This document shows, piece after piece, positions 1 to 7,733 of a stretch of 21,921 nt of DNA. Location of the stretch: positions 1 to 21,921 of the forward strand of contig USOG01000008.1 of NCBI GenBank assembly GCA_900556365.1. The letters are read 5' to 3'. The notes under the pieces are model-generated. The model had not been told where the DNA came from and did not search any database. It saw nothing but the letters and a program-made list of their open reading frames with translations. Position 1 is the stretch's first letter. Each line of letters begins with the position of its first letter. This DNA comes from an uncultured Collinsella sp. Lineage in GTDB: Bacteria > Actinomycetota > Coriobacteriia > Coriobacteriales > Coriobacteriaceae. A program made the translations under genes and the position numbers.

Positions 1-41
1 CATGTGATCACAGGGCTTGAAAAGAAAGTTGAGCAAACACT

Positions 42-2615
42 GTGTCTGATCAACAGCAAGAAAACGAAATAACGACGACGCAAGCCGCTCCCGCTGCACC
101 GGTTGCGTCGGACCAGGTCGCGGCGCCCGCGCAAGCCTCGGCTCCTGAGACGTCTAAGGCTGCTTCGACGCCTACGCCTTCAGCGGCTGAGAAGGCCGTG
201 CCTGCAACTGGTGAGGAGGCTGCTCCGGCAAAGCCCAAGCGCATGCGCCGCACGGCCAAGCCTGCCGCTGACGGCGAGGAGGTCACCAAGCCCAAGCGCC
301 GTACCACGCGCACGACGCGCGCCAAGCGCACCGTTGCAGCTGACTCCTCGGCGTCGATTTCCGATGAGGTCGCGCAGGCACGTGCGTTGGCGCAGATTAG
401 CGAGGCTCAGGTGGTGCGCGCCCGCCGTCGTGCTGCCGAGCGCGAGGCCGCGGCTCTGACCGAGCTTGCAGCTCCGTCTGTGCCCGAGACCCCTGCCGCC
501 ACCGAGACCCCTGCCGCCGACCTGCCGACCGAGAAGCCGGCAACGCGCACACGCCGTCGCACGGCTGTTAAGGCCGAGCAGGTTGCTGAACAGGTAACCC
601 CCGAGCTCACTGAGGCTTCGGTCCGTTCCACGGCAGGGGAGGGCGCATCGCCTGCTGAGCACGCTGCGTCTGTCGAGGCCAGCGAAGTTCCCGTTGTCGA
701 TCCGGCTTTGCGCCCGCACCGTCGCGGTCGCAAGCCCAAGGCCTTCGTCGAGGCAGAGAAGGCCGCAGCCGCAGCCGCAGCTGCTCGGGATGCTGCGGCG
801 ACCGCCGAGTCTGCAACTGCTGTCGATGCACCCGTTCAGGATGCTACGACTTCCGAGGCCGCTCCCGCCGATGCCGAGCCCGCCGACGTCCGTCCTGGTC
901 GCAGCCATCGTACTGCTGCTAAGCGCACGTCCAAGGCCAAGGCTGCCAAGAAGGGTGCGTCCGAGGATTCCGCCGAGACGACCGCCGATGCATCGACTGA
1001 TGCCGCCGAGCCCCAAGACGTCGAACAGTCTGCGTCCGAGAAGCCCAAGCGCGGTCGTAAGAAGTCCGCTAAGGCCAAGGCGTCCGAGCAGCAGACTGAT
1101 GCCGAAGCGCAGATTGATTCCGGCGCCGAGGCCAATGACGCCGCTGCGGCCAATGCCGGCGCCGCCGCAACCGATGGTGCCGCCCCCGCTGAGGGCGAAG
1201 ACGGCACTCGTTCCAACCGTCGCCAGCACAAGCGCAACGAGGAGCGCAACGATCGCAAGGACGAGCGCAACAACGACCGTCGCAACCGTCAGCGCGATCG
1301 CAAACAGCGCAACAAGGAGCGCAACGCCGCCCCCACCGAGCCCACGCTTTCGCGCGAGGAGCTCGCTGCCATGAAGGTCGCCGAACTGCGCGAGAAGGCC
1401 AAGGAGTTCGAGATCGAGACGACCGGCAAGAAGAAAGCCGAGCTCGTCGAGGAGATCTACGTCACCGCCGCGAAGGCAGAGGGCTTCCGCGACATCAAGG
1501 GCATTCTGCAGATTCGCCCGGACAGCTCCGGCATCATCCACGCCCATGGCTACATGAAGTCCAACGACGACGCCTTCGTGCCCGCCTACCTCATCCGCTC
1601 AGCGCGCCTGCGCACGGGCGACGTCATCGAGGGCTCGCTGCGTCCTTCGCGCGGCGGCGACAAGCGCGCCGGCCTCGCCAAAATCACGACCGTCAACGGT
1701 CTGGACCCCGAGCAGATTCGCAACCGTCCCAAGTTCGGCGACCTCACCCCGGTCTATCCCAACGAGCCGCTGCGCATGGAGCACGGCAAGGACTCCATTA
1801 CCGGTCGCGCCATCGACATCGTGTCGCCGATCGGCAAGGGTCAGCGTGGCCTGATCGTGTCCCCGCCCAAGGCCGGCAAGACCACGATCCTCAAGAAGAT
1901 CTGCCAGTCTATCTCGATTAACAACCCCGAGGTGCACCTCATCTGCCTGCTCGTCGACGAGCGCCCCGAAGAGGTCACCGATATGCAGCGTTCCATCAAG
2001 GGCGAGGTTGTGGCGTCGACCTTCGATATGCCCGCCGACAACCACACTCGCGTGGCAGAGCTCGTCATCGAGCGCGCCAAGCGCATCGTGGAGCTGGGCG
2101 GCGATGTTGTGGTGGTGCTCGACTCCATCACGCGTCTTGCCCGCGCCTACAACTTGGCGGCGCCCGCCTCAGGCCGCATCCTTTCGGGCGGCGTCGATTC
2201 GGCGGCACTGTATCCTCCCAAGCGCTTCCTGGGCGCAGCCCGTAATATCGAGAACGGTGGCTCGCTCACCATCCTGGCCTCTGCCCTCATCGACACTGGT
2301 TCCAAGATGGACGAGGTCATCTTTGAGGAGTTCAAGGGCACCGGCAACATGGAGCTTAAGCTCGACCGCGACCTGGCCGACCGCCGTATCTTCCCGGCTA
2401 TCGACCCCGTTGCCTCCGGTACGCGTAATGAGGACCTGTTGGTCGACGAGCAGATGCGTCCGTTTGTCTTTGGTCTGCGTCGCATTCTTGCCGGCATGAA
2501 CAACACCGAGCGCGCGGCCGCATCGTTTATCAAGGGTCTTAAGGGCACCAATACCAACCAGGAGTTCTTGGTGCGTTCGGCCAAAAAGCACAGCGACTAC
2601 GAGCAGACGTTCTAG
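42..2615 (+). CDS. rho: Transcription termination factor Rho with giant disordered N-terminal extension
   Basis: Hexameric RNA-dependent ATPase/translocase that ends transcription in the cytoplasm. Residues about 436-470 form the Rho_N (SAP-like) domain, about 487-555 the cold-shock/S1-like RNA-binding domain, and the rest the RecA-like motor. The Walker A loop SPPKAGKTT lies near residue 607-615, and the Walker B strand VVVVLDSITR and the family motifs GGVDSAALYPPKRF and DRRIFPAI are intact. The start is GTG at 42: an in-frame TGA at 30-32 excludes a start further upstream, although only a weak A/G-rich ribosome site (aaagaaag) precedes it. The first 435 residues are low complexity: Ala/Glu/Pro spacers alternating with basic patches such as KPKR, HRRGRKPKAF and PKRGRKKSA, then an Arg/Asn-rich block at about 390-428. 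E. coli Rho is about 420 residues, so the extension doubles the protein. Long extensions are known in actinobacterial Rho proteins. Function of the core is certain; the role of the extension is inference. Confidence 0.97.
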   Translation: MSDQQQENEITTTQAAPAAPVASDQVAAPAQASAPETSKAASTPTPSAAEKAVPATGEEAAPAKPKRMRRTAKPAADGEEVTKPKRRTTRTTRAKRTVAADSSASISDEVAQARALAQISEAQVVRARRRAAEREAAALTELAAPSVPETPAATETPAADLPTEKPATRTRRRTAVKAEQVAEQVTPELTEASVRSTAGEGASPAEHAASVEASEVPVVDPALRPHRRGRKPKAFVEAEKAAAAAAAARDAAATAESATAVDAPVQDATTSEAAPADAEPADVRPGRSHRTAAKRTSKAKAAKKGASEDSAETTADASTDAAEPQDVEQSASEKPKRGRKKSAKAKASEQQTDAEAQIDSGAEANDAAAANAGAAATDGAAPAEGEDGTRSNRRQHKRNEERNDRKDERNNDRRNRQRDRKQRNKERNAAPTEPTLSREELAAMKVAELREKAKEFEIETTGKKKAELVEEIYVTAAKAEGFRDIKGILQIRPDSSGIIHAHGYMKSNDDAFVPAYLIRSARLRTGDVIEGSLRPSRGGDKRAGLAKITTVNGLDPEQIRNRPKFGDLTPVYPNEPLRMEHGKDSITGRAIDIVSPIGKGQRGLIVSPPKAGKTTILKKICQSISINNPEVHLICLLVDERPEEVTDMQRSIKGEVVASTFDMPADNHTRVAELVIERAKRIVELGGDVVVVLDSITRLARAYNLAAPASGRILSGGVDSAALYPPKRFLGAARNIENGGSLTILASALIDTGSKMDEVIFEEFKGTGNMELKLDRDLADRRIFPAIDPVASGTRNEDLLVDEQMRPFVFGLRRILAGMNNTERAAASFIKGLKGTNTNQEFLVRSAKKHSDYEQTF

Positions 2616-2652
2616 GTTGTCATCCACACGCAGCGATAGTCATCAATGCAAT

Positions 2653-2686
2653 AAAGGGTCGGGGCTTTGAGCCTCGGCCCTTTTCT
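2653..2686 (+). terminator. Rho-independent terminator of rho
   Basis: A stem of about 13 pairs (AAAGGGTCGGGGC with GCCTCGGCCCTTT, G-U pairs allowed) with a short TTTGA loop, ending in TTTTCT. It lies 38 bp after the rho stop codon. Confidence 0.85.
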
Positions 2687-2763
2687 ATATCGCCGCTCCG
2701 CGCTTATTTTTGACCATAGGACTGGCAAGCAGCAGGTTTCCCGTTTCAATCCGACATCGTCGC

Positions 2764-2792
2764 TTGCAATCGACAGGGCGGTTTCGCATAAT
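2764..2792 (+). promoter_or_regulatory. Sigma70-type promoter for the membrane protein/vanZ unit
   Basis: TTGCAA at 2764-2769 and CATAAT at 2787-2792 are separated by exactly 17 bp. The start codon it would serve is at 2929, giving a leader of roughly 130 nt that includes a small GGGGC-ATA-GCCCC hairpin near 2850-2862. No gene is seen in 2687-2928. Confidence 0.6.
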
Positions 2793-2928
2793 AGCGTTTA
2801 AGCTTCGCGACGGAAAACGCAGATGAAACGAACCATATACCGTTGCTTTGGGGCATAGCCCCGCTTCATCTTCTCTCGCGCAGCCAACTGAATGATGCGA
2901 TTTGGGTGCTGGAAGATGGGGAGAGCTC

Positions 2929-4329
2929 ATGGCTTCTTCTGATGCAACACAACGAGCAGTCCTTGCAGGACTTTCGTGCGGGATCGGCCTTGCCGCTCCC
3001 GTGGTTATGTATGCCGCGACGCTGCCGTTTTCGTCTGTGAACGAGACGGTCGTGGCGGGTGCGGTTCCCTTCGCCGTGGGCGCGGTGGCGGGCGTGGGTA
3101 TCTATGCCGCCTCGCTGGGTATCTCCGAGTATCGTGCGCAGCGTGAAGAGCGTCTGTTCCAGCCCGATGCCATGGGCGGTGCCGCCAATCTCAATCAGCA
3201 TCAAAGTGAGTTCAAGACCGCCTCGATTCCAGCTCAGCAGCAGGATGCGACTCCTTACGCTGTGGCTTCCGCTTCTCAGGCTCAGGCGGAGCAGTCTACC
3301 TCGGCATTCCTTTCCGGCCTGACTGGTGCGTTCCAGCGCCGTCATGCCGATGATGGTGTCCCTACCATCGCTCGAGCCGCAGATGCTATGGACGAGGCCG
3401 AGGCTTGGTCCATGATCGACAGTATGCTCGACGACGATTCGCCGGTGAGCTGCGACCCTGCACACTCGCGCGACGTCTATCAAGTCGCCATCGACGAGCT
3501 CACCAACGGCGGGCAGACCGGCTCCTTCAATCGCGACGACATCGCCGCCGCGGCACGCGCCGTGTCTGGTTCCCAGGCCGCCCCTGCGGGCAGCACGGCG
3601 GCTTTCGTGGCACTCGTTGCCAACGCGGCAGCCAATAACGCCTACAGCGCTACCTCGGCGGACGCGAACGCTTCTGCCGACAATTCGTACATTGATGAAG
3701 CCATGACCGCGGACGAGGAGGCCGTTGCCGCCCGCCGTGCCGCCGAAAGCTCGCTTTGGGGCGCTCCTGCCCAGCAGCAGGCGGCTGAGGCTGCGCCGTA
3801 CAATGCAAACCTTGCCAGCATGCCTATCATCTCCGGCGCCGCGGACATCGATCTCGATGACCTCGATGAGCCTGCAGCCATCACCGCATCGATTGATGCC
3901 CAAGATCGCATCGCCACCGGCGACCTTCCGGACGCCTCGCTCGAGGTTGATGTCCCCATGGCCGATTACTCGGGCCACGAGGACATGTGGGCCGCCGCCA
4001 CCGCGATTCTGGATGAGATTGACGAGCCCGCTCCTGTTGCAGCCTCCGCTCCCGTAGCTGCCCCTCAGCCTACTGCCCCCGCCTATGTCGGCCGTCACAG
4101 CGCTGTGTTCCCCGAGGATACCGCCCGTATCTCGCGCGAGAGCATCGAGCGGGCCGAGGCTATTGCCGCCGGCATTATGGAAAACCGTCGTCACGAGCGC
4201 GTCAATCAGATCCTCGAGGAAGAGATCGAGCGCCTGCAGTCCTCTACCGCCAAGCGGACGGGCCGTGCCTATCTGAGCGTTATCGAGGGCGGTACCGCCA
4301 GCTTCGCGCCGCTCCGCGCGGAGGCATAA
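2929..4329 (+). CDS. Unknown two-helix membrane protein with long Ala-rich acidic cytoplasmic tail
   Basis: I do not recognise a named family. The ATG at 2929 is preferred over the in-frame TTG at 2902 because GGGGAG sits 5 bp before it. The 466-residue product has two hydrophobic helices, about residues 10-31 and 41-63, joined by a short loop. A long tail rich in Ala, Asp and Glu follows, most likely cytoplasmic. A moderately conserved-looking stretch (WSMIDSMLDDDSPV then VYQVAIDELTNGGQTGSFNRDDI) lies near residues 160-205. The last 70 residues (SRESIERAEAIAAGI ... RVNQILEEEIERLQ) are probably helical or coiled coil and basic toward the end. It is followed after 7 bp by the vanZ-like gene, so the two are probably co-transcribed and may act together at the membrane. 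Two hydrophobic helices and strong coding bias make it a real gene; any function would be a guess. Confidence 0.85.
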   Translation: MASSDATQRAVLAGLSCGIGLAAPVVMYAATLPFSSVNETVVAGAVPFAVGAVAGVGIYAASLGISEYRAQREERLFQPDAMGGAANLNQHQSEFKTASIPAQQQDATPYAVASASQAQAEQSTSAFLSGLTGAFQRRHADDGVPTIARAADAMDEAEAWSMIDSMLDDDSPVSCDPAHSRDVYQVAIDELTNGGQTGSFNRDDIAAAARAVSGSQAAPAGSTAAFVALVANAAANNAYSATSADANASADNSYIDEAMTADEEAVAARRAAESSLWGAPAQQQAAEAAPYNANLASMPIISGAADIDLDDLDEPAAITASIDAQDRIATGDLPDASLEVDVPMADYSGHEDMWAAATAILDEIDEPAPVAASAPVAAPQPTAPAYVGRHSAVFPEDTARISRESIERAEAIAAGIMENRRHERVNQILEEEIERLQSSTAKRTGRAYLSVIEGGTASFAPLRAEA

Positions 4330-4336
4330 CTTCTGC

Positions 4337-4786
4337 ATGGTTAAGATCAATCGAAAATGGGCGGTCGTGACCTGCCTGATGGCGCTCTTGATCTGGGGCA
4401 ATTCGCTGGTTCCCGGCTCGGGGTCGGGCTCGCTAAGCCTAACGGTCATGGAAGCTGTCCGCGGTTTCCTGCACGGCGTGGGACTTCCATATGAATGGGT
4501 GACCAACTTTGTTGTTCGCAAGTGCGCGCATTTTACCGAGTATATGGTGCTCGGCATCTTGGCAACGCACGCCTTTGATTTTGAGGGCCGGCGCACCTTT
4601 GACGTGCTGCTGCCCACGGCGGTGTTCCTGCTGCTGATTCCTTCGATCGACGAGACGATTCAGCTCTTTGTGCCGGGACGCGCCGGCATGATCACCGATG
4701 TGATGATCGACTGCTGTGGAGCGGCAACGGGCGTTGTGCTCCGATATCTCTTACGGTCGCTGATGCGCGCCAAAAAGGCCGCCTAG
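4337..4786 (+). CDS. VanZ-like family membrane protein
   Basis: Small integral membrane protein (149 residues) with four predicted helices: about 8-23, 63-80, 90-104 and 120-140. Family motifs seen are IWGNS near residue 19-23, RKCAHFTEYMVLG at 61-73, and DETIQLFVPGRAGMITDV at 105-122 followed by a D-x(3)-G segment. These match the VanZ-like family, named after teicoplanin-resistance protein VanZ; most chromosomal members have no proven role, though envelope or lipid-related roles have been suggested. It starts 7 bp after the upstream gene, with GGAGG inside that gene's end. Its stop codon lies inside the terminator stem at 4772-4818. No vanH/A/X genes are nearby, so glycopeptide resistance should not be assumed. 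Confidence 0.88.
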   Translation: MVKINRKWAVVTCLMALLIWGNSLVPGSGSGSLSLTVMEAVRGFLHGVGLPYEWVTNFVVRKCAHFTEYMVLGILATHAFDFEGRRTFDVLLPTAVFLLLIPSIDETIQLFVPGRAGMITDVMIDCCGAATGVVLRYLLRSLMRAKKAA

Positions 4787-4818
4787 GACGTATTGTTTGG
4801 TCCTAGGCGGCCTTTTTT
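4772..4818. terminator. Bidirectional Rho-independent terminator
   Basis: A perfect 17-bp stem (AAAAAGGCCGCCTAGGA with its complement at 4801-4817) and a 12-nt loop. It has T-runs on both strands, so it can end the vanZ unit (+) and the fructokinase transcript (-). The last codons and TAG stop of the vanZ-like gene form part of the left arm. Confidence 0.92.
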
Positions 4819-4900
4819 ATTTGAGGGCTTATATGAGGCGTGGTGGCGTCGTTCCATTGGTCGGATTTGCCGGGCGCGCCACGCCCTGTGGGTGCGTCTG

Positions 4901-5791
4901 CTACTGAAGCGCCTGTGCGCCCAGGGCCAGGCAGCCCATAATGCCCTGCTTGCCCTCGAGGCTGTTGTTGACGATGTAGTTATCGATGTCGTTGACCTCG
5001 GGCGTGACGATATAGCCGTTGAGCATCTCGGCACACTTTTTGCGTGCGAGCGGCACGATGGGGGTGTGGTCGGCCACACCGCCGCCGATGATGATCTTTT
5101 GCGGTGCGTAGCACAGCGTGTAGGTCATGAGCGCCTGTGCCAGATAACCGGCGAGCAGATCCATGGCCTCCGGGTCATCGGCCATGTCTCCGGCGCTCTT
5201 GCCATCCCAGCGCTTTTTAACGCCGGGGCCGGCGATGAGACCCTCGAGGCAGTTGTCATGGAAGGGGCAAGCGCTATGCTCGCCGATGGTGTCGCGCGGG
5301 TCGCGCGTGACCAGGATGTGGCCGGCCTCGGGATGCATCATGCCGTGCACGAGCTTACCGCTCGAGAGCACGCCGGCGCCTACGCCGGTGCCGATGGTCA
5401 GATACACAACGTCAGTGAGGCCCTGGGCGCAACCAAAGGTGACTTCGCCCAAGCAGGCAACGTTGACGTCGGTGTCGTAGCCGCAGGGAATATTGAGCTC
5501 GTTTTGGATAGTGCCCAGCAGGTCAAAGTAGCGCCATGCCGTTTTGGGCGTCTCCAGGATCTTGCCGTATAGGGGCGAGGCAGGGTTGACTGCGGTGGGG
5601 CCAAAGGCGCCGATGCCCAGCGCGGCGATGCCCTTGTCGGCAAACCACGCGTTGACGGCCTCGACGGTCTCCTGCGGGGTCGTGGTCGCGATCTGCTCAT
5701 GCTCCAGGACCGTGCCGTCTGCATAGCCCGTGGCGCAGACCATCTTGGTGCCGCCGGCCTCGAGCGCTCCGATAAGCTGCTGTTCTGCCAT
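4901..5791 (-). CDS. scrK: ROK-family sugar kinase, probably fructokinase
   Basis: ATP-dependent cytoplasmic sugar kinase, 296 residues, probably fructose to fructose 6-phosphate. The N-terminal phosphate loop is GALEAGGTKMVCA at 8-20, and the predicted catalytic base is D108 in DTDVN. The ATP-binding glycine motif is TIGTGVGAGV near 132-141. A zinc-site signature is formed by H158 (HPEAGH), C175, H178 and C181 (CPFHDNCLEG). The LEAGGTK loop and CPFHDNCLEGL signature are typical of the ScrK/YdhR fructokinase branch rather than of glucokinases with a CxCGxxGC motif. The start is supported by AGAGAGGAAT just upstream of the ATG. It has its own transcription unit: an upstream terminator at 5863-5910 separates it from the aminotransferase. 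Substrate is inferred from the branch; other hexoses such as mannose are possible. Confidence 0.88.
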   Translation of the reverse strand: MAEQQLIGALEAGGTKMVCATGYADGTVLEHEQIATTTPQETVEAVNAWFADKGIAALGIGAFGPTAVNPASPLYGKILETPKTAWRYFDLLGTIQNELNIPCGYDTDVNVACLGEVTFGCAQGLTDVVYLTIGTGVGAGVLSSGKLVHGMMHPEAGHILVTRDPRDTIGEHSACPFHDNCLEGLIAGPGVKKRWDGKSAGDMADDPEAMDLLAGYLAQALMTYTLCYAPQKIIIGGGVADHTPIVPLARKKCAEMLNGYIVTPEVNDIDNYIVNNSLEGKQGIMGCLALGAQALQ

Positions 5792-5829
5792 AGTATTCCT
5801 CTCTCTGGGACGAGTTGCTCCGTGACTAA

Positions 5830-5857
5830 AGTATAGGGCTCTAAACCATTTAAGAAA
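5830..5857 (-). promoter_or_regulatory. Candidate promoter of the fructokinase gene
   Basis: On the minus strand TATACT (5830-5835) is preceded by TTTCTT with a 16-bp spacer. The -10 is good and the -35 weak. The position, 38 bp upstream of the start codon and just after the preceding terminator, supports it. Confidence 0.35.
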
Positions 5858-5862
5858 GCGCT

Positions 5863-5910
5863 ATAAAAAGAAGAAGCCTCGTAACGTGGCGGGCGGTGCG
5901 GGGCTTCTTT
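5863..5910 (-). terminator. Terminator of the aminotransferase gene
   Basis: On the minus strand AAGAAGCCCCG pairs with CGAGGCTTCTT (one mismatch) around a 17-nt loop, followed by CTTTTTAT. It lies 26 bp after the aminotransferase stop and upstream of the fructokinase gene. Confidence 0.75.
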
Positions 5911-5935
5911 GGTTGCTTTAGTTGCCGGGCCGTCC

Positions 5936-7117
5936 TTACTCGCGCGGCTTGATTTTATCACGTAGCGACTTGAGGTTCTCCAGTGCCGCGTTAAGCGTCT
6001 CATCCCGCTTGGCAAAGTGGAAACGAATCAGATGGTTGACGGGCTCGCGGAAGAAGCTCGAGCCGGGCACGGCGCCCACGCCCACCTTGGATGCGAGGTC
6101 CTCGCAGAATTCGAGGTCGCTGTCATAGCCAAACTCAGAGATGTCCATCATGACGTAGTAGGCGCCCTGCGGCACGTTATGCTCAAGACCGATGCTATCG
6201 AGCCCCTGGCAGAACAAGTCGCGTTTGGCGGTGTAGAGGTCAAGGACCTCATCGTAATAGCTGTCGTCGAAGTTGAGGGCGGTGACAACGGCTTCCTGCA
6301 GGGGAGCGGCGGCACCCACGGTGAGAAAGTCGTGGACCTTCTTGATACGCTCGGTGATCTGGGCCGGGGCGATGGTGTAGCCCAGGCGCCAACCGGTGAT
6401 GGAGTACGTCTTAGACAGCGAGCTGCAGCTGATGGTTCGCTCGAACATGCCGGGCAGCGTGGCCATATAGACGTGCTCGTGGGGCGCGTAGACGATGTGC
6501 TCGTATACCTCGTCGGTAATGCAGTAGGCGTCGTACTTTTTGCAGAGGTCGGCGATGAAGGTGAGCTCCTCGCGCGTAAAGACCTTGCCGCAAGGGTTGG
6601 AAGGGTTGCACAGGACGATGGCCTTGGGGTCGTTGTCGCGGAAGGCTGCCTCGAGCGTCTCGCGGTCAAAGTCGAATGTGGGCGGGTTGAGCGGCACATA
6701 GATGGGCTCGGCACCCGAGAGAATGGTGTCAGCGCCGTAGTTCTCGTAGAACGGCGAGAAGATGACGACCTTGTCTCCGGGGTTCGTAACCGTCATCATG
6801 GCGGCCATCATGGCCTCGGTGGAGCCGCAAGTGACCACGATATTCTGGTTGGGGTCGATCGGCATGCCCATAAAGTGCTCCTGTTTGGCGGCGAGCGCCT
6901 CGCGCATGGCCTGGGAGCCCCAGGTAATGGAGTACTGGTGGTAGAGCGGCTTGGGGTCGGCGGCGATGGTGCTCAGGCTGTTGAGCAGCTGCGCCGGAGG
7001 ATCGAAGTCGGGGAAGCCCTGCGACAGGTTGACGGCATCGTACTTATTGGAGATGCGTGTCATGCGGCGGATGACCGAATCGGTAAATGTTGCCGTGCGG
7101 TTGGAGAGTTCTTTCAT
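5936..7117 (-). CDS. PLP-dependent class I/II aminotransferase
   Basis: Cytosolic fold-type I transaminase of 393 residues. Visible motifs: LSQGFPDFDPP at 31-41 (substrate carboxylate region), CGSTEAMMAA at 98-107 (PLP phosphate contact), NPSNPCGKVF with N174, TDEVYEH with D202 and Y205, and SSLSKTYSITGWRLGY with the Schiff-base lysine K236 and the carboxylate-binding R244. The SQGFPDF and NPSNPCGKV signatures resemble the methionine/kynurenine/aromatic-type aminotransferases (MtnE/YbdL, KAT) more than AspC. The exact amino donor cannot be read from sequence. AAAGGA upstream of the ATG supports the start. It is transcribed alone, divergent from the tRNA cluster, and ends at its own terminator. 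Confidence 0.9.
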   Translation of the reverse strand: MKELSNRTATFTDSVIRRMTRISNKYDAVNLSQGFPDFDPPAQLLNSLSTIAADPKPLYHQYSITWGSQAMREALAAKQEHFMGMPIDPNQNIVVTCGSTEAMMAAMMTVTNPGDKVVIFSPFYENYGADTILSGAEPIYVPLNPPTFDFDRETLEAAFRDNDPKAIVLCNPSNPCGKVFTREELTFIADLCKKYDAYCITDEVYEHIVYAPHEHVYMATLPGMFERTISCSSLSKTYSITGWRLGYTIAPAQITERIKKVHDFLTVGAAAPLQEAVVTALNFDDSYYDEVLDLYTAKRDLFCQGLDSIGLEHNVPQGAYYVMMDISEFGYDSDLEFCEDLASKVGVGAVPGSSFFREPVNHLIRFHFAKRDETLNAALENLKSLRDKIKPRE

Positions 7118-7201
7118 GCCGGTCCTTTCGAGGATTTGCAGTGGGGCAAGTTTACTCCTATGGAACCGGTGGGAATTGCTCGAAACGCGCTCGAAAAACT
7201 C

Positions 7202-7220
7202 TTTTCAAAATTCTTGAAAA
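7202..7220. promoter_or_regulatory. Small perfect inverted repeat, possible operator
   Basis: TTTTCAA-AATTC-TTGAAAA, seven perfect pairs around a 5-bp centre. It lies between the divergent aminotransferase gene and the tRNA promoter, immediately upstream of the tRNA -35. It could bind a dimeric regulator or act as an AT-rich UP-like element; nothing proves either. Confidence 0.35.
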
Positions 7221-7227
7221 TTGGGGC

Positions 7228-7256
7228 TTGCATCGCGTGGCGTTCCTTGCAATAAT
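7228..7256 (+). promoter_or_regulatory. Promoter of the tRNA-His/tRNA-Lys cluster
   Basis: TTGCAT at 7228-7233 and AATAAT at 7251-7256 with a 17-bp spacer. A start near 7263 would leave a leader of about 20 nt before tRNA-His. A/T-rich sequence directly upstream is consistent with a stable-RNA promoter. Confidence 0.6.
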
Positions 7257-7282
7257 AGTCGAGCGCGAAGCGCACAGGACAC

Positions 7283-7360
7283 GGTGGGTGTAGCTCAGTT
7301 GGCTAGAGCGACGGGTTGTGGTCCCGTAGGTCGAGGGTTCGAGTCCCTTTACCCACCCCA
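7283..7360 (+). tRNA. tRNA-His (anticodon GTG)
   Basis: Full cloverleaf with anticodon loop TTGTGGT giving GTG, D-arm GCTCAGTTGGCTAGAGC, T-loop TTCGAGT, and encoded CCA. The 5' end has the extra G at position -1 opposite discriminator C73, the hallmark of tRNA-His. Confidence 0.96.
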
Positions 7361-7382
7361 GTTCTTGCTTCGTGTTGATATC

Positions 7383-7458
7383 GGGTCGTTAGCTCAGTTG
7401 GTAGAGCAGGGGACTCTTAATCCCAAGGTCCAGGGTTCGAACCCCTGACGGCCCACCA
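7383..7458 (+). tRNA. tRNA-Lys (anticodon CTT), copy 1
   Basis: A 76-nt cloverleaf: acceptor GGGTCGT pairs with ACGGCCC, anticodon loop CTCTTAA gives CTT, T-loop TTCGAAC, encoded CCA after A73. Lies 22 bp after tRNA-His. Confidence 0.96.
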
Positions 7459-7471
7459 CACGATATCTCCT

Positions 7472-7500
7472 CTAAAGTCCGTCATAACGGACTTTAGCTT
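7472..7500 (+). terminator. Hairpin between the two tRNA-Lys genes
   Basis: A perfect 11-bp stem CTAAAGTCCGT/ACGGACTTTAG with a CATA loop, followed only by CTT before the next tRNA begins at 7502. The short T-run makes it a weak terminator or a processing/spacer hairpin. Confidence 0.5.
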
Positions 7501-7501
7501 T

Positions 7502-7577
7502 GGGTCGTTAGCTCAGTTGGTAGAGCAGGGGACTCTTAATCCCAAGGTCCAGGGTTCGACCCCCTGACGGCCCACCA
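7502..7577 (+). tRNA. tRNA-Lys (anticodon CTT), copy 2
   Basis: Identical to copy 1 except one T-loop base (TTCGACC instead of TTCGAAC). CCA is encoded. Having two CTT genes fits heavy use of AAG codons in this GC-rich genome. Confidence 0.95.
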
Positions 7578-7620
7578 AAGCATGTTAAAGCGACTGGCTT
7601 AGGCTGGTCGCTTTTTTGTT
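7558..7620 (+). repeat. Direct repeat, copy 1: 3' end of tRNA-Lys plus terminator
   Basis: From the T-loop of tRNA-Lys copy 2 through its terminator to GTT. It recurs at 7734-7797 with three differences (one inserted C after the CACC, and TA changed to CG in the terminator loop region). The other copy shares the copy-2-specific T-loop base, so it derives from this gene and not from copy 1. Confidence 0.9.
7587..7617 (+). terminator. Terminator of the tRNA cluster
   Basis: AAAGCGAC pairs with GTCGCTTT around TGGCTTAGGCTG, followed by a run of T. It starts 10 bp after the last CCA. Confidence 0.8.
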
Positions 7621-7655
7621 AACCTCACATCGGGTCGAACCCGTCGGGGCGCGGA

Positions 7656-7684
7656 GCTGAGGAAATGCGTAAGCATTTGCCAGC
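7656..7684. repeat. Dispersed hairpin repeat, copy A
   Basis: An imperfect palindrome, GCTG at the left and CCAGC at the right, with core AAATGC-GTAA-GCATTT. A second copy is at 19851-19878; both share the 14-mer GGAAATGCGTAAGC. Two further small hairpins follow it (GGCGC-GAA-GCGCC near 7696-7708 and GCCTG-CACAG-CAGGC near 7718-7732). Confidence 0.6.
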
Positions 7685-7733
7685 GCAGCGCGCAAGGCGC
7701 GAAGCGCCGCAGCGACCGCCTGCACAGCAGGCT

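Noticed and set aside
180..1547. Long minus-strand open frame opposite rho
   Set aside because: It is a mirror of the Ala/Arg-rich GC-biased rho extension, with no ribosome site and low-complexity product. The long minus-strand frames opposite 2866-4617 and 13814-15295 are rejected for the same reason.
7221..7448. Open frame across the tRNA-His and tRNA-Lys genes
   Set aside because: It translates tRNA genes; the cloverleafs fully explain the sequence.
7383..7577. One of the tRNA-Lys genes as an amber suppressor that would read the premature TAGs
   Set aside because: Both have anticodon CTT, not CTA; the only difference between them is in the T-loop.
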